In this document: one piece after another, positions 34,772 through 48,526 of the stretch | Position numbering within the stretch: position 1 is the first letter of the stretch | Layout: every line of letters begins with the position of its first letter | Origin: Carallia brachiata | Taxonomy: Eukaryota > Streptophyta > Magnoliopsida > Malpighiales > Rhizophoraceae | DNA: 64,000 bases | Direction of reading: 5' to 3' | Assembly: GCA_021464245.1 (NCBI GenBank) | Contig: JADCRB010000028.1 | Location: 6,947,612 to 7,011,611 of the forward strand | Program-made: the position numbers and the translations under genes | The notes under the pieces: generated by a model | Databases searched by the model: none | Told to the model about the DNA's origin: nothing | The model's input: the letters and a program-made list of their open reading frames with translations, nothing else

Positions 34772-35519
34772 CTCTCGAAATGAAACAAGTGGCTGCGGAA
34801 CTTGGATATCAAGTTGCTTTTCCACACGGTTCCTCCAAACTCTGAGATTCAAAAGAAAATATCTTCATTTTGTCACAGTGATAAACATCTAATGTTTTCA
34901 ATGCTGGCCATTCTGCAGTATGTACTCCCGGGTAGAATTTGTCTAGTTTTGACAATTTCCATAGCGTCAAAGAGTTTAGTTTGGGGAACATAAACCTATT
35001 AATTGGAGCTTCTTTTCCTCCTCCTTCTGCCATTGCAACAATTTCCTCCACACCACAAGACTTGATATTGAGGAGCTCAAGTTGCAGAAGACATTCGGCT
35101 ACAGAGGCTGGAAAGATACTTTTAAGAAGTGGACAGTCCCAAACATCCACCGAATGAAGGCTTTGAAAGGAAATATTTCTTTGAGGATTTTCCTTCCATA
35201 TATGCTTTAGATTTGGTAGATTTCCTAAACACAGAGTTCTCAAATGAAAGACTGTTTCCGCATGTGTCTCCTTTATATCCATCACAACTTGAAGATCGAA
35301 CACCTCTGCTAGTGAGTCACAGTCTTGAACATTCAATTGCTCTAGATCCTGGAATCTTGTCAGCATAATGGGCGGGAAAATTTTGGATAGTTCTCTAAAA
35401 TGCTTTAAGGTCAAGTTTTTTAGTTTGCAGAAAGACTCTTTGTGGAGTTCATTGTGCCATATCATCTTCAGCCTATCCAGGTTGAGGACTTGTAGCGTCT
35501 CCAACATAGGAAATGCAAC
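34772..35519 (-). pseudogene. NLR2 LRR exon B3
   Basis: Acceptor ATGTGCAG before VAFPMLETLQVLNLDRLKMI; donor GAGAG/GTATGG. Contains FQDLEQLNVQDCDSLAEVFD and LLQLELLNIKSCGVEEIVAM. The frame closes near 34828, about 57 bp before the donor; the normal exon end (EKQLDIQ ... FRE) is present in another frame, so a single-base change separates them. Confidence 0.85.
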
Positions 35520-35798
35520 CTGCACATGCTTTATTCTAACGTCAATGACCTTCGCCAAAGCAAACAGTAACATGGGTGTAAGAGAGGGCCGGAGGGGATA
35601 GGCATTCTGATTGCTTATATGACAAACGAAGCAAGGGTATTAAACCTAATTTATTTTATTTTCATAAGCAGATCTTAGAAGAACCCTTATTCTTTCACGG
35701 GAAAAATGAGCTTCTTTTCATACAGCCAATTTGAATGATGTGATTTTCAGGAAGGCCCATTGAATAAATGGAAGTTTATTATAAAAAAAAAAACCTAC

Positions 35799-36239
35799 CT
35801 TTTCATCAAAGAGGACTAAGATGGCTGTTCTACTCGCGGTGAAATGATTGGAAATAAATGTCTTTAACTCTGGACAATTTTCTATCCACAACTCTTTCAA
35901 GCACGAGAATTCTACGAAGTCACCAACGCAGAATCTGAGGAGCTTTGGAAGACCCTTGAGCCGCATGAATTCTAGTCGAGGGAACATCTTCCTAAGCATT
36001 TCTCCCTCTGCAACTACTACCTCTTCCATTAACTTGCAATCACAGATCTCAAGTTTTTGGAGTTGTGAAAGACTTTTGGCAGCAGATGGTGATAACAAAT
36101 AATTTAGATTCCCACAACCCTCCACCGCCAAGTTTGTTAGTCGGCTGAAGAAGGAAGAGTGATGTACAAGTTGGCCGCACCACAAATTCTCCACTCCGAT
36201 TGAGGACAACTTCAGCTCCTCCAAATTAGGGAACACAAC
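35799..36239 (-). CDS. NLR2 LRR exon A3, open
   Basis: 147 codons open from acceptor CTTAGCAG/GTT to donor AAAAG/GTAGG. Begins VVFPNLEELKLSSIGVENLW and ends LVLFDEK. More diverged from A1 and A2 than they are from each other. Confidence 0.85.
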
Positions 36240-36911
36240 CTGCTAAGATTAAAGGATGCGATCAGAGGAAAATATAGTGGGGATAATTTAGTTCTGACAT
36301 TGAATTTGAGAATGTATTTTAGACCCCGTTTTATTATATACATTTTTAATTTTTTATTCTCGTAATACTAAAATTTATCACTAAATGATTACTAAATTAC
36401 TATTATATCTTAAATGTCAACCGCGCACTGTAGCTGATACCATTTAATTTTTGCACGAATCGACGTCAGGCTTGTCAAACTGGCTAGAATGATGACAAAA
36501 ACGAAAATAATCGATCCAAAAGGCTAACCTTTGCACGTCTAGCTCCATTAGCGTAGTTCTTTTGTTAAAGGAATTTTGAAATTAGGCTTCATTGTTACTC
36601 ATTTGTGTAAATGAACAAACCCAAGCGATTACTCCTTAAGCTGAGCTACTAAACCTTTAGAGGTTGTATCAATTTGTTTCCTAATCCTAGTTATAATATA
36701 TTCAGTTTTAATTTTCTATCCTAATAATACTAAAAATTGTTGCTATTGGAGCTATATATATCAGATAATAATTACTAAACTACTATTCTATCAAAAATAT
36801 CAACCATGCATTGTGGGCCGTATCATTTGATTTATGCACGAACAACATAAGGCTTCTCTTATTAGCAAAAATGACAACATAAACGGAAAAAATGCATAGC
36901 AGAAAACTGAC

Positions 36912-37624
36912 CTTTGCCTGTGCAACTCCATTAGCAAAGAACGGTGGACGTTCATTCAAAAATGTGAATGTGAAGGTACTTGAACATTCAATGATAGCAA
37001 TTCTTTTCAAGCATGGACATTCCACAGTACCACCTCTAGAGTAGAAGCTTGTTAAGCTGGGCAAACACTCTAGAGAAACGAAATTCAACAGTGGAAGCAC
37101 GACGTTATCAACTATTGATCCAGATGCTTCTCCTCTTTTGTTATGATTTCCTCAATTAGAGGGCAGCTTTTTACTTCTACCTCCTGGAGCCGCACAAGGC
37201 CCAAGCACATGGTTGAAGTAAATAGGTATCTCAAAGTGCTACAGTTGTGTATTTTTAACACTTTAAGGTTTCTAAGGTGAAACACCCTGTTAGGCCCCTC
37301 CTTCCATAATTGCTTCAACTTTGGCAGGTCAATCAATTGTAATTTGTTTAGCTTGGGTGTCCCGATTTGCCGATCGGCAGCATTGGGCAGAGTGAGATCA
37401 AATACTTCTTCCACTAAATCGCAATTTATCACCTCAAGCTCTGCCAAATTTTCCAAGGACCCGAGTAAATTGGATGGGACAGCGTTGGAGTAATGTGCAC
37501 ATTCGTCCACCACTAGAGACCTCAATTTGGAGAGGACATTTGCTGGAAAATTTTCCTTATGCCATGTTTCTTTCAACTCGGGAAACTTTGAGAGCTCTAG
37601 ATGCTCTATGCCATATAGTCCAAC
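36912..37624 (-). pseudogene. NLR2 LRR exon D2
   Basis: Acceptor TTCTCTAG before VGLYGIEHLELSKFPELKET; donor AAAG/GTCAGT. Contains LAELEVINCDLVEEVFDLTL and NLKVLKIHNCSTLRYLFTS, almost identical to D1. A frame change near 37110 relative to D1. Confidence 0.85.
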
Positions 37625-37739
37625 CTAGAGAAGAGAAATGTTGTGGCACCTTAGTGAAATTAAAAATGATCAAAGAAAAAAGAACATGACAATAAATACT
37701 ATCTGGTAGCCAAAACTAGGATTTAGTAATCGCGCTAAC

Positions 37740-38577
37740 CAATTCTGCACACAACTGTTGTATGGTGGTGTTGAGGTTGCCCTCCCAACGCCCTTTGTCA
37801 TCGTCATCATTTTCTTCATCATCTTCTGCCAGTTTTACTAACTTGAGTCTTGGTGTGATTGGGGCTAATCTTGAGAAAGTCTTCATCTTTGGGCATTCTG
37901 TTACAATTACTTCCTCCAAAGATGGAAATTTGAAGGTGTGATATGCAGAGGAGAAGCAAGTGAGGCTGACCAAACAATGGAGTTTCAAAGTTTTCAAATT
38001 GGCCCAGGTAATCATCTGGTCTTCTCCATCATGGTCTTCTTCTCTTGCCACTATTTCCTCCACCATATTGCATTCTCTTATGCTCAATGTTGTGAGATGC
38101 CTCACACATTGCGCCGTTGAAGAAGTCAACAGATTCAATAAACCTTGACATTTTGTACATCCAGATGGGACAGATTTCAAAGGATGCAACGGAAGGCGCC
38201 AAACTAATCAGACTGTCACACTTATATAATTCTAGAATCTCCAGGTCTTTGAACATCTCTTCCAGTTGACAATCCTGTTTCCAAATGCTCTTGAGATCAT
38301 GAAGAATATTTAGCGTCATGTGTCGAATCTTGGGCACCGCACTCCCTTGATTTTCCCCACACGGGAACAGCTCTTTGAGCTCATTATTCACCACTTCGAG
38401 TTTTTCCAAACTTCGGAATTTTGAGAGGAGAGCAAGGAGAAATGATGCTGCCTTCTCATCAAAGCTTTCCAAATGAAGAAAGCTCACCTTATCAAATAAA
38501 TGTGTAGGAAGTTGGGCATCCAGCATCATTTGTGCGTCGTTACTGGTCAATGTCAATTCTTCCAAGTTTGGAATGAC
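37740..38577 (-). pseudogene. NLR2 LRR exon C2
   Basis: Acceptor GTGCAG before VIPNLEELTLTSNDAQMM; donor ATTG/GTTAGC. Contains LEILELYKCDSLISLAPSVA, LTTLSIRECNMVEEIVA and TTIQQLCAEL. One G is missing near 38178 relative to C1, breaking the frame. Confidence 0.85.
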
Positions 38578-39924
38578 CTGCACACGCCAATCAAGCAGAC
38601 AGATTTGAGAGGAGGGTGTAAGATTGTTTTTGAGATTCCTCCAAACTATCCGCTTAACTTGTCCGCTTGGTTAATATTGAATTGTTTGCAATGAACGACT
38701 ATTTGTTAATACAATATCAACAACTAATAGTAAATTTTTGTATGAAGTTAGCGTGATTATGATGCAGGAAGAGCTTATGAAACAATTAACAAATACGAAA
38801 ATACAGCAGAAATCTGCCTAGAAAATAGCAAACGATAGGAATTCACCTATAAACACGCGAAAATTAGTACTAAGAATCTTTTTTTTTTTTTTTGTTCATC
38901 AGGAGAACCGTTATGGCCTGCCTACATAATGGGGCAACTCTTTCAAAAATTAGAATGAAGACCTACGAGATAAAAATCTTAAATCTTAATCGTTGAGAAA
39001 TTCTCCTAAGTGACTTACAATTGCCGCAAATCTTCAATACGAACTCATTTTCATTTTCGCTTGTCATTTATATCAAATTGGAATTTTTTTTTTTTTACAA
39101 AATCCTTTGACAATATTATACAATTTTCCAAAAAAAAAATCAGATCGTGGTTACAATGAATTTCTAATCAACGATTGGCAATTCAAAATAATTTCTTAAT
39201 CTATCAACGCGAGTTGGGCTGGGTAATCTCCTTTTTCCTTAAAACCTCAAAAAGTTTGGTTAACTGTCAAAATCAAACCTAACCAAACTGAGGTAAATCT
39301 AGGCTTTTCAATTCAATTAATTTGTTTTTCTTTTGGAAAAATCACACTTAACTAAATGGAAATATTATTTTACATGTATATGCTTATTTTTTATTCTAAA
39401 AATACTAGAGGTTTTTACTGATAGATACCTGTATAATAAGTTTATATCACTATTATTATGTCTATATATAATGACTTATTTATTTTATACAATGGTGATT
39501 ACAGGTTTTTTCGTGATAAATATAGCAATTTATATATATGTCACATTAAAATTAGAACTTTAATTTTTTTTGGAAAATTAATTTTCAACCGGTTAACAGG
39601 CGATAAAATTAGTATGCTGACAACAGGTTTAATAAAATCGAACGAATCAAAATTTTTTGTTAATCAAAAATTTCGAAAAACTTTGATTTTGAAAATGGTT
39701 GAAGCAAAATGAGGGTCGGTTTGGTTCTTTAGCCTCAGCAGCCAACACATGAACTTCCCCAAATTGACATAGCTATTATCTATTGGTATCGAGGGATTTT
39801 TAGAGGATTTCTTTGATTAAAACAGTTCCACTGTATGGAAAATGCATTGATGATGGACACACAAAAATTAGAGTAAATGCAACAGTTGACTGAAAAAAAA
39901 AAATAGTTGAGTAAATGTCTGTAC
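38578..39924 (-). other. NLR2 intron B2-C2
   Basis: 1,347 bp, AT-rich, no exon. 38900-39110 partly resembles 44520-44780 in the B1-C1 intron, consistent with module duplication. Confidence 0.5.
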
Positions 39925-40676
39925 CTTCTCAACTGAGAAAAAAGGTCGTTGAGGGGAATTATCGAATTGGCTTCGCAGGTTGCTTTTTTGAGAGCTTCCA
40001 CTTTCTGAAGTGAAAAATATCTTCATTTTGTCACAATCAAAAACATCTAAACTTTTCAACATTGGCCATTCAGAAGTATGCATCCCAGGATAGAGTCTCT
40101 CGAGTTGGCTTAAAGTATAAAGCGTTAGAGTTGTCAATTTGGGGAATTCAAACCTAGCAATTGCTTCTGTTTCTTCATCTCTCTCAATAATTTCCTCAAT
40201 CCCACAATCATAGAGCTCAAGCTCTTCAAGTTGCAGACCCCTGGCAATGTAGGCGGGAAAAAACACTTCAGATTTGGGCATTCTCCAACTTCCACTATCT
40301 GAAGATCATTAAAGGAGATGACTTCTCTTTCTTGGGGATGCTTATTCCAGATGTGCTTCAATTTTGGCAGATTTTTTAGGCTCAATGTCCTCAATCGACA
40401 AGCTGTGGGTCCTTCAGTTCTCATATTCACCAATGCCTCAAGTTGAAGGTTAAACACTTCTTCTAGTGATGCACAATTAATCAACTCAAGGCTTTCTAGA
40501 TCAAGGAACCTGCTCATCAGCGCATCCGATGGGAAAATGCTCAGTAGTTCCTGTGCATGTTCTACAATCATAGATTTTAGTTTGAGAAAGGAACACTCGT
40601 AAAGTTCAGAATGCCATATCATCTTTAACCCATCCATTTTAACAATCCGCAATCCCTCCAACTTCGGGAAGGCGAC
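39925..40676 (-). pseudogene. NLR2 LRR exon B2
   Basis: Acceptor CTTATAG before VAFPKLEGLRIVKMDGLKMI; donor GAAG/GTACAG. Contains FLDLESLELINCASLEEVF and LYPGMHTSEWPMLKSLDVF. A one-base loss near 40265 splits the frame, and three bases are missing in frame just downstream relative to B1. Confidence 0.85.
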
Positions 40677-40993
40677 CTATAAGAAGTAGCAAGAAACAAG
40701 CATCTAAGAATACCAAAAAATTGAATTTGGAAACAAATGCGAAACAAGATGCTTGTAGGATTAAAGTTTCAAGTTCGAATTTTAATCAGAACTAATTAAT
40801 CGAAAACCTAAACTATCATGGACCATTTCTTCTATCGATGTTTTCAGGGGGAATAACAAGACCTCTTGTTTCGTTACATTGGAATTTAAACACACACATT
40901 TGAGAAATTTGAGGAAATAAATTAACTAAATCAAAACACTTTCGTAAAATCCTGTAAAATAATAAAAGTTTAGGACAAAGAAAAGTACTACAC

Positions 40994-41434
40994 CTTCTCG
41001 TCAAAGAGGGCTAAGTTGGATCCTGCATTGACAGCAACAGGAGGGGAGATAAATGCCATCAACCTGGCACAATTGTCTATCCACAACTCTTTCAAGTTGG
41101 GAAATTCTATAAAGTCACCAATGTAGAATGTGCTGAGATTTGGGAGACCTTCAAGCTTTAGGAATTCAAGATTAGGAAATGGGGCCCTGCTTATAATTTC
41201 CCCTTCTGTAGCTATTACATCTTCCATTGAATCGCAGTTAGATATCTCAAGTTTTTGGAGTTGTGCAAGACAATTGACCATCGATGATGTAAACAGATAA
41301 TGAAGATTCTGACAAGCGTCCACAGTCAAGCTTGTTAACTTGTAGAAAGAAGGCTGATCTGCAAAGTGGTCATGCCATATCTTATCCATTCCGATTAGGG
41401 ACAGCTTGAGCTCTTTCAAATTTGGGAAAGTAAT
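40994..41434 (-). CDS. NLR2 LRR exon A2, open
   Basis: 147 codons open from acceptor TCTGCAG/ATT to donor AAG/GTGTAG. Begins ITFPNLKELKLSLIGMDKIW and ends LALFDEK. LRR signature LAQLQKLEISNCDSMEDVI. Sister of A1. Confidence 0.85.
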
Positions 41435-42527
41435 CTGCAACCCCAATTTAGTTTCACCAATTATATATATAGATATGTATGAAAAGAATTTAGTAAGGTT
41501 AAATCTATAGCAATTTACAAATTATGGAACGTGGTAAATTGCCTTCTTTTTGAGTAAAGAGACCAATATCGTGTAACGAAACAAAAAAAAAAAATTGTGA
41601 ATAACGATCCATGCATTCAAAAACACTATGCCTTACTTTTACAAAACCAAATGATATCAAAATTCCATGTTCTTATCTCTCTTCCAGTAGTCTTAAAAGT
41701 GTACCCCTACATATTGTTCTTATTCTCACCATACTTCAGTTATTACTAATAGAATTATCTATATGAAATAATTGTCCCTAAATTTTTATTATATCCTTAA
41801 TTTTAAAAAGCTTATGGTTAATCAAACTACATCGAAGATTTATATTTAAGGCTACAACCGAGTTGAGCTTTATTATGTTTAAATTTAGCTTGATTAGCTA
41901 ACGAGCTAAAAAACTAGGCTTCGTGTCATTACAGTTTAATCATGAGCTGATCTCAAACTGTGTTTGTTTTAAACGACTAAGCTTGGGAGCTTTTTATGAA
42001 TAGCTTGTTTAGTTTTATTATAATAATAATTAAAATTATAAAAAATTACTGTTACAAATAGAATAAAAATTACAAAAGCTTCTAATTTTTTTTTAAAAAA
42101 TCAATTAAAAAATATTTAATTCAAGTCTATAAATATAAACATATGTGACACATAGAGTTTAACAAGTATTCTCTAATAAATAAATAAAATTTTGAATGAC
42201 TATATAAAAGAACTCAATCTGTCCTTTTCCGCGCATTACTCTTTCACTACATGAGAAGTTAGACTTGAGTGTCGCTAATTTATGCAAATGAACAAATTCG
42301 AGCGATCTCTTATTAAGTTGAGCCACCCAAACTTTTAAAGGATGTATCCGCTCTTTTTTAATGCTGTACACTAATAATAGTAACAATTATGGCTAATAGA
42401 GCTATATATATCAAATAATAATTACTAAACTACTACTATATCATAAATAACAACCATGCATTTTGGCCCATTTGTCATACTAGCAAGGGTGATGACAAAA
42501 CAGAAAAAAGCAGAGCAGAAGACTGAC
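41435..42527 (-). other. NLR2 intron D1-A2 (matches NLR1 intron 1)
   Basis: 1,093 bp without exons. 41608-42210 aligns with positions 1-840 of the window. Part (42260-42370) also aligns with the D2-A3 intron near 36595-36700, as expected from module duplication. Confidence 0.7.
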
Positions 42528-43238
42528 CTTTGCCGGTATAACTCCATTAGTATCGAATGGCAGATGTTCATTCAAAAACGCGAATGTGAATGAACTTGAA
42601 CACTCAATGATAGCAATGCTTTTCAAGGATGGACATTCCACAGTACCACCTCCAGAGAAGAAGCTTGTCAAGTTGGGCAAATGCTCAAAAGAGACGGATT
42701 TCAACGGCGGAAGCACGACGTTATCAACGGTTGCTCCTGATGCTGCTCCTTTCGTTATGATTTCCTCAATTAGAGGACAACTTTTTACCTCTACCTCCTG
42801 GAGCCGCACGAGGCCCAAGCACATGGATGGAGTAAATAGGTATCTCAAAGTGCTACAGTTGTGTATTTTGAGCACTTTAAGGTTTTTAAGGTGAAACACC
42901 CTTACTCCTCCTTTAGGCTTGCTTGAGCCTTGGTAGGTCAATCAATCTTAATTCATTTAGCTTGGGCAGTGTCCCGATTTGCCCATCAGTGGCATTGGGC
43001 AGAGTAAGATCAAATACTTCTTCCAGTGAATCGCAATTTTTCACTTCAAGCTCTGCCAAATTGTACAATGACCGTAATAAATTGGATGGGACAGCACTGG
43101 AGAGTATATTTACACATTCGTCCACCACCAAAGACCTCAAATCGGAGAGGAAATTAGCTGGAAAATGTTCCTTATGCCAAGTTTTTTCAACTCTGAAAAA
43201 TCTGAGAGCTTTATATGCTCTATGCCATGAAGTTCAAA
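42528..43238 (-). pseudogene. NLR2 LRR exon D1
   Basis: Acceptor TTCTCCAG before FELHGIEHIKLSD; donor AAAG/GTCAGT. Contains LAELEVKNCDSLEEVFDLTL and NLKVLKIHNCSTLRYLFTP. Frameshifted near 43180 and by a net five-base loss near 42930 relative to D2. Very similar to D2. Confidence 0.85.
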
Positions 43239-43354
43239 CTGGAGAAGCCAAATATTAAGGCTCGTTCATCGAATTAAATGTGAGGAAATAAAAAAGAAAA
43301 GCGACACTAAGCACTATTTAGTAGCCAAAATAAGATTCAGTGACAGATGCTTAC

Positions 43355-44189
43355 CGATTCTGCACATAACTGTTGTACGGTGGAGTTGAGATCGCCCTCC
43401 CAACGCCCTTTGGCATCTTCTTCTTTTGCAAATTTTACTTGCTTGAGCTTTGGTGTGATTGAGAGTCCTCCCGAGAAAGTCTTCATCTTGGGGCAGCTAG
43501 TTACAATTACTTCTTCCAAAAAAGGAAATTGGAAGGTGTGATATGCAGAAGAGAAGCAAGTGAGGCTTCCCAACCAACGGAGTTCCAAACTTTTCAAATT
43601 GCCCCAGGTAATGTGATCTTCTCTATCATCTTCCTCTCTTGCCACTATTTCGTCCACCATATCACATTCTCTTATGCTCAATTTATTGAGATGCCCCATA
43701 TATTTGGCTGTTGAGGAAGTGACCAGATTCAATAAACCTTCACATTTCCATACATCCAGATGGGACAGATTTCCAAAGGATGCAACTGAAGGCGCCAAAC
43801 TAATCAAACTCTTACACCACCATACTTCTAGAGTCTCAAGATCCACAAACATATGTTCCAGTTGGCAATCCTGCTTCCAAATACTCTTCAAATTGTAAAG
43901 AAAACATAGCCTCAAGTGTTGTATCTTGGCAACCTCATCCCTTCTCGATCTCCCTTCATCGATAAGTTCTTCACAAGAGAACAACTCCTGAAGCTCTTAT
44001 TATTATTTCGAGATTTCGCAAAGAGCGGAACCTTCGGAGGAAAGCGAAGAGAGATGATGCTGACTTCTTGTCAAGGAGTTGCAAATGGAGAAACCTCACG
44101 TTATCGAACAGGTCTGCCAGAAATTCGGAATCATGTATCATTTGTACGTCCTTACTGTTCAATGTCAATTCTTCTAAGTTGGGAATGAC
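43355..44189 (-). pseudogene. NLR2 LRR exon C1
   Basis: Acceptor CCTGCAG before VIPNLEELTLNSKDVQMI; donor ATCG/GTAAGC. Contains LEVWWCKSLISLAPSVASF, LNKLSIRECDMVDEIVA and the terminal TVQQLCAES. A one-base loss near 43990 relative to C2. Confidence 0.85.
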
Positions 44190-44987
44190 CTGCAGGCCAG
44201 TCAAGCAAACACTGTCGTTGAAGCATTTCCTCACTCAAAAGGTCTAAAAAAAGACCCCACTTCATTTGGTCAATATTAAATTGTGAATAATTTTCTGCTA
44301 ATACACCATCAGCACCGTTTATAACTAACATGTGAATTTCGGTTAAAATAACATGATTAAATAAACTTAGATAAAATTTTGAGGTATGCCCTAATAAATT
44401 AATGATCTTTTAACATTTTAATGCAGCCTTTTTGCCATATTCTTTTATTATACACCTTGCTTTTTGCCATAAAAAATGAATTTGACCCTTTCTTTTGTGA
44501 TGGTAAAGACTTACTTTTTGAAGAGAAAATGTCCCATATCTTTTAATACAATCTCATTTTCAGGTATCATCCATATCAACTATAATCATATTTTGACATT
44601 TAAATGACATTTTATTGTACTTTAAATTTCTTTGCTTTAAATGTTGCCTTTTCTTTTCTATTTCTAAAAACATATTTTTAAAGAGAAAATGACAAATCCC
44701 TCAAACCTTTAATGCAATCTCATTTTCTGGTGCCATTTGTATCAATTTTAATTGTTATTTCATTTAAAAAAAACTTTGAAAATATTATAGAACTTTCAAA
44801 AAAAAGAAAAATCATCTCATGGCCATAATGAATATTATTACACCTACATTGCCAATTCAAAATAATTGTTTATTATAATCGCTACAAGTATTGATAGATT
44901 TTTAGATGATTTCTTGATTAAAAAAGCTTAAATATGTGGATAATATGATAATGATGGACACCCATAAATTAGAGTTAATGACCGTAC

Positions 44988-45735
44988 CTTCTCAACTGAA
45001 AAAAAAGGTTGGTGAAAGGAATTCTCCGATTGCTTTTCCCAACTGTTTTCTTGAACGCTCTCACTTTCTGAAGTGAATATTTCCATCTCACCACAATCAT
45101 GAACGTCTAACTTTTTCAACATTGGCCATTCAGAAATATGCATCCTGAGTAGAGTGTCTTGAGTTTCCTTAAGTTATAAAGTATTACAGTGGTCAATTTA
45201 GGAAATTCAAACCTAGCAATTGCTTCTGTTTCCTTGTCTCTCTCAACAATTTCCTCAATTCCACAAAGGCTTAGCACAAGGCTTTCAAGTTGCAGTAGAC
45301 CCCTTGCAATGAAGGCTGGAAAAACTCTTTTCAGATTTGGGCATTGACAAACACTCACAACTTCTAGATCCTTAAAGCAGATGAGTTCTCTTTCTTGGGG
45401 ATGCTTATTCCAGATGTGCTTCAAATTTGGCAGATTCTGTATCCTCAACGTCTTCAATCGACTATATGCCATTCCTTGTGTTCTGGAATTTATCAATGCT
45501 TGAAGTTGAAGGTTAAACACCTCTTCCAGTAATGCACAATCATTCAACTCCAAATTCTCTAGATTGAGAAGCCTACTCAAAAGCATATTGGCAAAATATT
45601 TTGCAGTTCCCCTGCACCTTTTACAATCATAGTTTTAAGTTTGCAAAAGGAAGACTCATGAAGTTCATTGTGCCATATCATCTGTATTCCATCCATGTTG
45701 ACAATCTGCAATTCCTCCAATTTAGGGAACGAAGC
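44988..45735 (-). pseudogene. NLR2 LRR exon B1
   Basis: Acceptor CTTCCAG before ASFPKLEELQIVNMDGIQMI; donor GAAG/GTACGG. Contains LLNLENLELNDCALLEEVF, CPNLKRVFPAF and WPMLKKLDVHDC. Frameshifts near 45590 and 45145 relative to B2 and B3. Confidence 0.85.
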
Positions 45736-47394
45736 CTGGAAGAAAAGAAGAGAACAAGCTCTCAATTATCAGACAATTGAATTGAAAAAAAAAAAAGTGA
45801 AACCAAATTTAAAATCAAAATAGTTGTCATGGATCCATTTTTCCATCACTCTTTTTAAGGTACATCCAGATTCTTCTTTTGATACATCGGAATTAAAGCC
45901 CCACATTGGTGGGAATAAAGCGAAATGAGATTTAAATCTCAGTCTAGGGGGTTTTGTTGTTGCAGCCAACCACGTTCCTTTCATGGTGCCATGAAGGAGA
46001 AAATCCAAACAAAATTATTTGCAGGGACCAAAGTGATTAAGAAGTTCCAGCTCCAACATAAACTGGAATAATTTACACATTTATACTATTTTTAAGTTTG
46101 TAAAAATATTAAAATGACTAAAAGCATAAACATAACATTGCTACACAATTCAAAAATTAAAAAAAATTGCATGCACATACATATAATGAAGATTGACCAA
46201 TATCTATTTGTCAATTATAATTAAGTGGGTAGTATGGACAAATTTTTTAATATATGTATACGCAAAAATAAGAAAATAAATCAAAGAATAAGAGAAATTA
46301 ATGCTTAATGTTGTTAGTAACAAACATATTAAACAATGGTAATCAAACATTTACATAATATGCATACTTCCAACAATAATTGACTTAAACAACTACGCGC
46401 ATGATATCAATACAATATCTATACGAGCTACAACGATACAAATACATGTTGATTGTTTTCTTAATAGTTAAAGCACTAAAATGAAGAAATAGTATGAGCA
46501 ACGATATAAATTTATTATGTTCATAAAAAAAATAAAAGCATGTAAAGTTAGAATAGTTGACTTCATGTATATTGTATAACATCACTTACTCTGACACATG
46601 CTTTGGTTTCACATTGCATTAATCCGCACAATAGGCCAAGGCCTTTATATTCCAAGGATGTTGTGTGAGAAGCACAATCAATATGTAGATCAAAATCACA
46701 CTTTCTATGTATGCATCACAACATACAGTTTGGTGCTCTTATATGATGTTAAGGAGGAACCTAAAAGGGTCTTATAATAAATGTGAGTTGTCTCCTACTC
46801 TTCTGTTCTAACATTACATTTCCATTTGTACATTCAATGACCCTTCTTGCTAAGAAAGATGAAGGAACATTAATTTATTATAGATGCTGGTTACTAAAGA
46901 AGGAGAAGAGACATCTTAGAATTATAAAAAAAAAAATTGTTATGGCTTATTGAATAAATTGATGGTTGGTATTTTTATTTTTATGTCCCATGACAATTGC
47001 TACAAGTTGAATAACGAGACAAAAATGCTAAAAAATAATAGAAAAGTGTGCCACTTGGCACAGCCCTGATTGGCATACTATATATAATATATAGATAGAT
47101 AATAACATTCAAAAAGGCCTGTCGAAGAATAGAGGTTAATCATAAAGAAATAAAAAAAAAAAAGCTCTGATACATGTCTTTACAATTTAAGTACTACTCT
47201 ATCTTTACTCCTTTCTTCTAGTTGTTTTTTTAAATTAAATTTTAAATATACTTAAAGTTATTCTAATATATTAATATTATCATAAACTTTAATTTTTCTA
47301 AAATTTTTTTGGTAGTACAATAGTGGTGAAATATTGCTAAAATGTAAAGCCATAGACATTTTCTCTTCTAACAAAAATACACACCTTCTCATCG
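45736..47394 (-). other. NLR2 intron A1-B1, enlarged
   Basis: 1,659 bp compared with 317 and 279 bp for the equivalent introns of modules 2 and 3. The extra AT-rich sequence has no recognised element or exon; an inserted transposon is likely but no ends were identified. Confidence 0.5.
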
Positions 47395-47824
47395 AAGAGG
47401 GCCAAGTTGGATCCGGTATTGCCAGCGATAAGATTGGAAATAAATGCCTTTAATTGAAAACAATCCTCTATCCAAGCTCTTTCAAAGAGGGGAATTCTAT
47501 TAAACCACCAATGCAAAACCTGCTGAGAGTTGGTAGACCTTTGAGTTTTAGAAATTCTAAATTAGGAAAAGGAATATTGTCTATCTCTTCCCCTTTAATA
47601 GCTATCACATCTTCCAATGACTCGCAGTCACATATCTCTAGTCGTTGGAGTTGGGCAAGACCTTTGACCATTGATGATATAAAAAGATAATTAAGATTCC
47701 TACAAGTCTCCACCGTCAAACTTGTTAATTTGTAGAAAGAATGCCAATCTGCAAATTGTTCGTGCCATATCTTGTCCACTCCAATAAAGGATAACTTCAG
47801 TTCTTTCAAATTTGAGAAAACAAT
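47395..47824 (-). pseudogene. NLR2 LRR exon A1
   Basis: Acceptor TTGCAG before IVFSNLKELKLSFIGVDKIW; donor AAG/GTGTGT at the end. The LRR text includes FYKLTSLTVETC and LAQLQRLEICDCESLEDVI. One base is missing near 47470 where exon A2 reads KELWIDNC, closing the frame early. Confidence 0.85.
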
Positions 47825-48526
47825 CTGCAACCACAATTTTCTATTTCATCAATTTATTTTCACACAAATATAAAAAAATAGTGAGAATAAATTTATGGTA
47901 ACATTTAAATTATCGTACTTGGTGAGATAAATCCATACCATAAAAAATATTAAGCCTTACTGTTTAACAAATTATATGATATCAACATTTTATAATCTTA
48001 CATCTATTCTCACATTCTTAAAGTATTGCACTACAAGGAGTATAATTCTACTTTTTTTTTAGTATAACTCCTATATTATTTTACACTATATAAATTTATT
48101 TTTTCATTTTATTTATTACAAGTAGACTCTACATTTATATGATATAAAATTATTAATAAATTATACTCACATCGAAAACAATCAAATGAAAAATCCTCAA
48201 TAATATTGGATTCTCAACCGTTCTAACATAAAAACTTTCATTTGTGTCTGCAAATGACCCATCCTAGCCCCTCACACAACAAAAAACCAAAGGAAAAAAT
48301 AGGTAACTAGAAATTATCTAAAATCTATATAGAGTAATATATTTAAAATTTATTCAGTATAATATTATTTTAGATCTAATATAATAAAAATATATATATA
48401 TAATTCAAAGGTGTCATCAAAACTTTTTTCTAGTTAAATTTAAGCTAAAAATTGACTAGCCATGAAAAAACACTCTACCCGAAAGTATAAAATTATAATG
48501 TGATTTATGTCAAGAGAGCACCGTAC